From the NCBI GenBank assembly GCA_035492535.1, contig DATJJM010000377.1, positions 1-9,539 of the forward strand: a DNA stretch of 9,539 bases, written 5' to 3'. Under the pieces are notes generated by a model. The model ran no database searches and was not told where the DNA came from. It saw nothing but the letters and a program-made list of their open reading frames with translations. Positions 6,402 to 9,539 of the stretch are shown piece by piece. The stretch comes from JAMXLO01 sp035492535. Its GTDB lineage: Bacteria; Pseudomonadota; Alphaproteobacteria; Acetobacterales; Acetobacteraceae. Position 1 is the stretch's first letter. The number at the start of each line of letters is the position of its first letter. A program made the position numbers and the translations under genes.

Positions 6402-7410
6402 ACTGGGTCTCGCCTGCGGCTCGCTGCCACCCGGCCAGCGCAATACCATTGCCGATGTGCCCGGCGTCACGGTCGGCCACGCAACTCTGATCGAGGCCGA
6501 CATACGCACCGGCGTCACGGCGCTGCTCCCGCACGGTGGCGATCTGTTCCGCGACAAGGTCATGGCCGCCGCTGTTGTGTTGAACGGCTTCGGCAAGAGC
6601 ATCGGTCTTGTCCAGGTCAACGAACTCGGCACGGTGGAAACGCCGATTCTGCTAACCAACACATTCGCGGTCGGCACGTGCGCCAACGCGCTCATCCGCC
6701 GCGCCATCGCCACCAACCCCGAGATCGGCCGGCGGACCTCCACGGTGAATCCGGTCGTGCTGGAGTGCAACGACGGCTACCTGAATGACATCCAGGCGAT
6801 GGCAATCACCGAGGCGCACACCCTCGCGGCAATCGATACCGCGACCGACACCTTCGCCGTTGGCGCAGTCGGCGCCGGCGCCGGCATGAGCTGCTTTGGC
6901 CTGAAAGGCGGCGTCGGCAGCGCGTCGCGCCAGCTACACCTCGACGGCGCGTCCTGTCACCTCGGCGTTCTGGTCCTGGCAAACTTCGGCCGAGCCGGTG
7001 ACCTGCGCCTGCCCGACGGGCAGCGGATCGACCCGTCGGTCGTCCCCTCCGCCGAAACCGGCTCGTGCATCATCGTCATCGGCACGGACGTGCCACTGGA
7101 TCATCGCCAGCTCACCCGCATAGCGAAGCGCGCAGGCGTCGGCCTGTCATGGTGCGGTTCGTTCTGGGGCAATGGCAGCGGTGACATCGCCCTGGCATTC
7201 ACCACCGCCAATCGCATGCCACACACGCCGGATCGCGACATCATCGCGCATCGGCTATTGGCAGAACAGCGCATCGATCTGCTGTTCCAGGCCGTTGCCG
7301 AAGCAACGCAGGAAGCAGTTCTCGATGCGCTGGCCGCCGCCGAAACCACACTGGGGAGGAATGGCCATCGGCGAACCGGATTACCCGACGTGTTGCCTCG
7401 CACCAGGTAG
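6388..7410 (+). CDS. P1-family peptidase (DmpA/BapA type, L-aminopeptidase/D-esterase)
   Basis: An Ntn-fold aminopeptidase that activates itself by cutting its own chain before a serine, then removes N-terminal residues from small peptides, amides or beta-peptides. Counting from TTG 6388 (340 residues), NTIADVPGVTVGH (19-31) is the conserved opening. LECNDGYLNDI (125-135) carries the tyrosine of the ETNDGYLND-like motif, and TGSCIIVIGTD (224-234) holds the expected Gly225-Ser226 cleavage site and nucleophile. NGSGDIALAF (262-271) gives Ser264 and Asp266, which by recollection match the second catalytic pair of the family (Ser288/Glu290 in BapA). Length is a little below DmpA (about 375). The start is TTG, coupled to the upstream phosphoesterase by a 14-nt overlap, so the two are surely co-transcribed. 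No signal peptide is visible; substrate unknown. Confidence 0.92.
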   Translation: MRARELGLACGSLPPGQRNTIADVPGVTVGHATLIEADIRTGVTALLPHGGDLFRDKVMAAAVVLNGFGKSIGLVQVNELGTVETPILLTNTFAVGTCANALIRRAIATNPEIGRRTSTVNPVVLECNDGYLNDIQAMAITEAHTLAAIDTATDTFAVGAVGAGAGMSCFGLKGGVGSASRQLHLDGASCHLGVLVLANFGRAGDLRLPDGQRIDPSVVPSAETGSCIIVIGTDVPLDHRQLTRIAKRAGVGLSWCGSFWGNGSGDIALAFTTANRMPHTPDRDIIAHRLLAEQRIDLLFQAVAEATQEAVLDALAAAETTLGRNGHRRTGLPDVLPRTR

Positions 7411-7514
7411 CATCCGGGGTGAATCCATCCGGCACGCGAGACCGGACCAGTATGCCGATTTGTTTGCACGCAGCTATGAACTGCTTCACACCGTGCGTGC
7501 GCCTGCCCCACATG
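7411..7514. other. Convergent intergenic gap between the P1 peptidase and DUF3293 genes
   Basis: These 104 bp separate two facing stop codons. GCACGCA at 7466-7472 can pair with TGCGTGC at 7494-7500 around a 21-nt loop that itself contains GCAG and CTGC. No T-run follows on either strand, so a terminator role is only possible. I see no gene in it. Confidence 0.25.
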
Positions 7515-7898
7515 TTACCCCAGCAGCACAAGCTTCGCCGGACGTGATAGCAGAATAACAACGATAGCCCGCTGACGAAATACGCGCGCCACGTAGAGCA
7601 CACGACGAACATCAGTCCCCCCCACCAGCAGATGTGCCTCACGCCAGCGTCCGAGCCTGCCATCCGCAGGAAGCGATCTGAACCGACGCAGGCGCTCCCG
7701 CAGCCTTGCCTGCATCCGATGGTTCCAGCCGTCCGGCATCCGACGCGACATCGGGTTCCAGGCGCTGATGAACACCGCCGAGCGCGAACCAAGCTCCGCG
7801 AACACACGATCGGGAGCGCGCCGCCCAATCGTTACCACGCATCCCGCTGCTGAATAACCCGTCCGTCGGTAGGCGCGCAGCAGCCGCGGCGGTATCAT
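7515..7898 (-). CDS. DUF3293 family small protein, coupled to rodA
   Basis: A 127-residue protein that fits my memory of the DUF3293 pattern: an N-terminal AYRRTGY (9-15), then FISAWNPMSRRMPDGWNHRM (43-62), a basic helix QARLRERLRRF (63-73), LLVGG (90-94) and a C-terminal FRQRAIVVILLSRPAKLVLL (107-126). The biochemical role of the family is unknown to me. The compact, arginine-rich fold has no signal peptide or membrane span, so it is probably cytosolic. Its ATG (7898-7896) overlaps the rodA stop TGA (7897-7895) as ATGA, so it is the third gene of the mrdA-rodA transcript and is probably translated by re-initiation. A longer frame upstream (to 8132) runs inside rodA out of frame and gives no family match, so the ATG at 7898 is chosen. 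Longer shadow frames overlap this gene on both strands. Confidence 0.85.
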   Translation of the reverse strand: MIPPRLLRAYRRTGYSAAGCVVTIGRRAPDRVFAELGSRSAVFISAWNPMSRRMPDGWNHRMQARLRERLRRFRSLPADGRLGRWREAHLLVGGTDVRRVLYVARVFRQRAIVVILLSRPAKLVLLG

Positions 7899-9043
7899 GC
7901 CAGCGCGTTGCGGGCCTGCGTGAACTCCACATCCCGGTGCACGTGAACCGACATCAACAGACCAAAGCCGATCATCACGGTGAACATCGCAGAACCGCCA
8001 TGCGACACCAGCGGCAGCGGCACGCCGCCAACCGGGATGGCGCCCATCACCATGGCGATGTTGACGAACACATAGAGAAAGAAATTCGTGGCGATCCCAA
8101 GTGCCACCAGGCGCCCGAACTGGTGACGGCACCGCAGCGCCACCAGCATGCCGCCCAGCACGATGAGGCCCAGCAGCACAAGCAGCGCCACGCCGCCGAC
8201 GAAGCCGAGCTCCTCACCGATCATCGTGAAGATGAAGTCCGTCTGTTTCTCAGGCAGAAAATCCAGATGGCCTTGTGAGCCCTGTAGATACCCCTGCCCC
8301 CACATCCCGCCCGATCCGAGTGCGATCTTCGACTGAATGATGTTGTAGCCGGCGCCGAGCGGATCATTCTCCGGGTTCAGGAATGTATCGATGCGCGCCC
8401 GCTGATAATCATGCAGATGCCCATAGGCGATCTTCCCGATGAGCGGGATCGGCAGCGCGACCAGCACGAACTTCCACCATCGGACGCCGGCAGCAAAGAA
8501 CATCACGCCACCGAGAATCGCCGTGATCACCGCGGTTCCCAGGTTCGGCTCCTTCACGATCAGCACGACCGGAGCCAGCACCGCAAGCAAGGGCGGCATC
8601 AGGAACAGCGGATTGCCGATGCGTTCCCACGAAGCACGATGGAACCACGACGCGAGTGCAAGCACGAGTGCGATCTTCATCAGTTCGGAGGGTTGCAGTT
8701 GCAATCCTCCGAAATCGATCCAACGCTGCGCTCCTTTGCCCATATGGCCGTAGCGCATCACCAGCACCAGCAATGCCAGCGAGACGAAGTAGCTCGGCCA
8801 CGCCAAACGCCGGATGAAGCGGATGTCGATCATGGCTATGCCCACAAACATCACAAGGCCAGTGGCAAATCGAAGCACATGGCGCGCGGCATAGGGCTCG
8901 GCCGACCCGCCGGCTGCGCTATACAATGCTGCATAACCGACACCAGCCAGGCAACACAGCAGCAGCACGTACAGCCAGTTGATCTGCAGCACCTTGTTGC
9001 CGAGCCCAAACGAGGTCTGCAGCCAGAGCCGCCCTTCCCTCAT
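7895..9043 (-). CDS. rodA: Rod-shape SEDS peptidoglycan glycosyltransferase RodA
   Basis: Polymerises lipid II into glycan strands for side-wall growth, working with the transpeptidase PBP2 (mrdA, just upstream) and the MreB elongasome in the inner membrane. The 382-residue protein has about ten hydrophobic helices, starting at INWLYVLLLCCLAGVGYAAL (21-40). SEDS landmarks are WIDFGGLQLQPSELMKIALV (108-127), KEPNLGTA (164-171, where many RodA have KQPDLGT), the periplasmic loop LDFLPEKQTDFIF (260-272) with the invariant Asp269, GEELGFVGG (276-284), and IPVGGVPLPLVSHGGSAM (336-353). RodA is favoured over FtsW by its place beside mrdA and by the INW...YSAAGG start. The ATG at 9043 has a stop just before it in frame and no good Shine-Dalgarno, so it may depend on coupling to mrdA. 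The stop overlaps the next gene's start. Confidence 0.97.
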   Translation of the reverse strand: MREGRLWLQTSFGLGNKVLQINWLYVLLLCCLAGVGYAALYSAAGGSAEPYAARHVLRFATGLVMFVGIAMIDIRFIRRLAWPSYFVSLALLVLVMRYGHMGKGAQRWIDFGGLQLQPSELMKIALVLALASWFHRASWERIGNPLFLMPPLLAVLAPVVLIVKEPNLGTAVITAILGGVMFFAAGVRWWKFVLVALPIPLIGKIAYGHLHDYQRARIDTFLNPENDPLGAGYNIIQSKIALGSGGMWGQGYLQGSQGHLDFLPEKQTDFIFTMIGEELGFVGGVALLVLLGLIVLGGMLVALRCRHQFGRLVALGIATNFFLYVFVNIAMVMGAIPVGGVPLPLVSHGGSAMFTVMIGFGLLMSVHVHRDVEFTQARNALA

Positions 9044-9051
9044 GCGTCAAT

Positions 9052-9067
9052 TCGGGCGACAGCCCGA
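9052..9067. other. 6-bp GC stem-loop just before rodA
   Basis: TCGGGC and GCCCGA are exact reverse complements around a 4-nt loop. The hairpin ends 8 nt before the rodA ATG, where a ribosome binding site would normally sit. It could affect rodA translation or help hold mRNA between the two cell-wall genes. Confidence 0.4.
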
Positions 9068-9079
9068 CCTTCCGTCGTC

Positions 9080-9102
9080 AGGGCCGGACCTGATCCGGCC
9101 CT
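9080..9102. repeat. REP-like 9-bp palindrome at the mrdA stop codon
   Basis: AGGGCCGGA and TCCGGCCCT form a perfect 9-bp stem with a 5-nt loop, beginning at the last base of the mrdA stop codon. It lacks a following T-run on the minus strand, so it is unlikely to terminate transcription before rodA. With its flanks (GTCA before, CAT after) it looks like the GTCAt-GCCGGacttgatCCGGC type of dispersed palindrome I recall from many alphaproteobacterial intergenic regions. A repeat or mRNA-stabilising role is inferred. Confidence 0.5.
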
Positions 9103-9539
9103 CATCGTGTCACCTCATTCATCGCGACCTGATCACCAGGCAACGCATCGCGCCCTCCCGGATCGCGTTGCAGCGTGTCCATCATTATATTGCGCGCGAT
9201 CGGCGCGGCCGCGGCGGCGCCCGCATTGCCATGCTCAACCACCACCGACACCGCGTAACGCGGCGAATCATACGGCGCATAGGCAACGAACAGCGCGTGC
9301 GGACGCTGTTCCCACGGCAGCTTGGAGCTGTCGAAGTTGGTCCCCTCGCGCTGCTCGCGGGACACCCGCCGCACCTGCGACGAGCCGGTCTTGCCCGCCA
9401 TCTGCCACCGCTGGTCCGGCAGCCTGGCCTGCGGCGCAGTGCCGCCTGCCTCGTTGACCACCGCCCACATCCCTTCGCGCACCACGCGCAGATAGCGTTC
9501 GGTCAGGTCCAGCGCCGGCCAGTCAGCCGGATCGGACCC
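9102..9539 (-). CDS. mrdA: Penicillin-binding protein 2 (elongasome transpeptidase), C-terminal part
   Basis: PBP2 crosslinks peptidoglycan made by RodA during side-wall elongation; it is membrane-anchored with a periplasmic catalytic domain. Only the last 145 residues are inside the window and the frame is open through base 9539. The third active-site motif KTGS sits at 9381-9392 within MAGKTGSSQV, preceded by YLRVVREGMWAVVNEAGGTA, the region PBP2 and PBP3 share before KTG. HALFVAYAPYDSPRYAVSVV and PIARNIMMDTL are typical of the class B transpeptidase end. The SxxK and SxN motifs and the N-terminal anchor lie beyond the window. PBP2 is chosen over FtsI because rodA follows, 58 bp downstream. 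The C-terminal tail ending in EVTR is unremarkable. Confidence 0.92.
   Translation of the reverse strand, partial: GSDPADWPALDLTERYLRVVREGMWAVVNEAGGTAPQARLPDQRWQMAGKTGSSQVRRVSREQREGTNFDSSKLPWEQRPHALFVAYAPYDSPRYAVSVVVEHGNAGAAAAAPIARNIMMDTLQRDPGGRDALPGDQVAMNEVTR

Noticed and set aside
7241..7828. 195-residue minus-strand frame with Cys/Trp-rich product between the P1 peptidase and rodA
   Set aside because: Out of frame with the DUF3293 gene and running into the opposite strand of the peptidase gene; the 7515-7898 frame explains the region.
7899..8132. 78-residue N-terminal extension of the DUF3293 protein
   Set aside because: It runs inside rodA in another frame; the family match begins at MIPPRLLRAY and its ATG overlaps the rodA stop.
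8539..8562. RodA KEPNLGTA in place of the more usual KQPDLGT as a possible loss of function
   Set aside because: The change is conservative and I recall similar forms in related bacteria; the invariant TDFIF Asp is present.
1..9539. Mobile element, CRISPR, phage or defence genes
   Set aside because: No transposase or integrase, no regularly spaced repeats, no tRNA-linked attachment site, and even base composition across the window.

Overview
The window is GC-rich chromosomal DNA that looks like an alphaproteobacterium. An acetic-acid-bacteria or Rhodospirillales relative is my best guess, from codon use, the protein families and the style of the intergenic palindromes, but I ran no taxonomic search. 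I find eight protein genes, two of them cut by the window edges, and no tRNA, rRNA, CRISPR array, insertion sequence or phage gene. Most of it is ordinary metabolic and cell-wall gene content.

Region 1 (1-1838) holds a multidrug-type MFS efflux pump of the DHA2/HsrA kind (minus strand, C-terminus beyond base 1). It is divergent from a methylated-DNA-protein cysteine methyltransferase (ogt, plus strand). Only 38 bp separate the two start codons, and a perfect 7-7-7 inverted repeat sits in that gap over the pump's Shine-Dalgarno sequence. Region 2 (1845-5011, minus strand) holds mmsA, the CoA-acylating methylmalonate-semialdehyde dehydrogenase. About 210 bp further on is an MFS organic-solute transporter that probably serves the same or a related catabolic route. 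The transporter and ogt converge with only 6 bp between their stop codons.

Region 3 (5079-7410, plus strand) is a two-gene unit. A calcineurin-like metallophosphoesterase with partly degenerate metal motifs and an extra C-terminal domain overlaps a DmpA-type P1 peptidase that starts at TTG. Region 4 (7515-9539, minus strand) is the rod-shape cell-wall locus: the end of mrdA (PBP2), then rodA, then a small DUF3293 protein whose ATG overlaps the rodA stop codon. The mrdA-rodA junction carries two strong palindromes, one of which resembles a common alphaproteobacterial intergenic repeat.

I see no clearly new multi-gene system. The items most worth a second look are the Shine-Dalgarno-masking inverted repeat before the efflux pump, the DUF3293 gene coupled to rodA, the unusual phosphoesterase coupled to a P1 peptidase, and the palindrome that starts at the mrdA stop codon.
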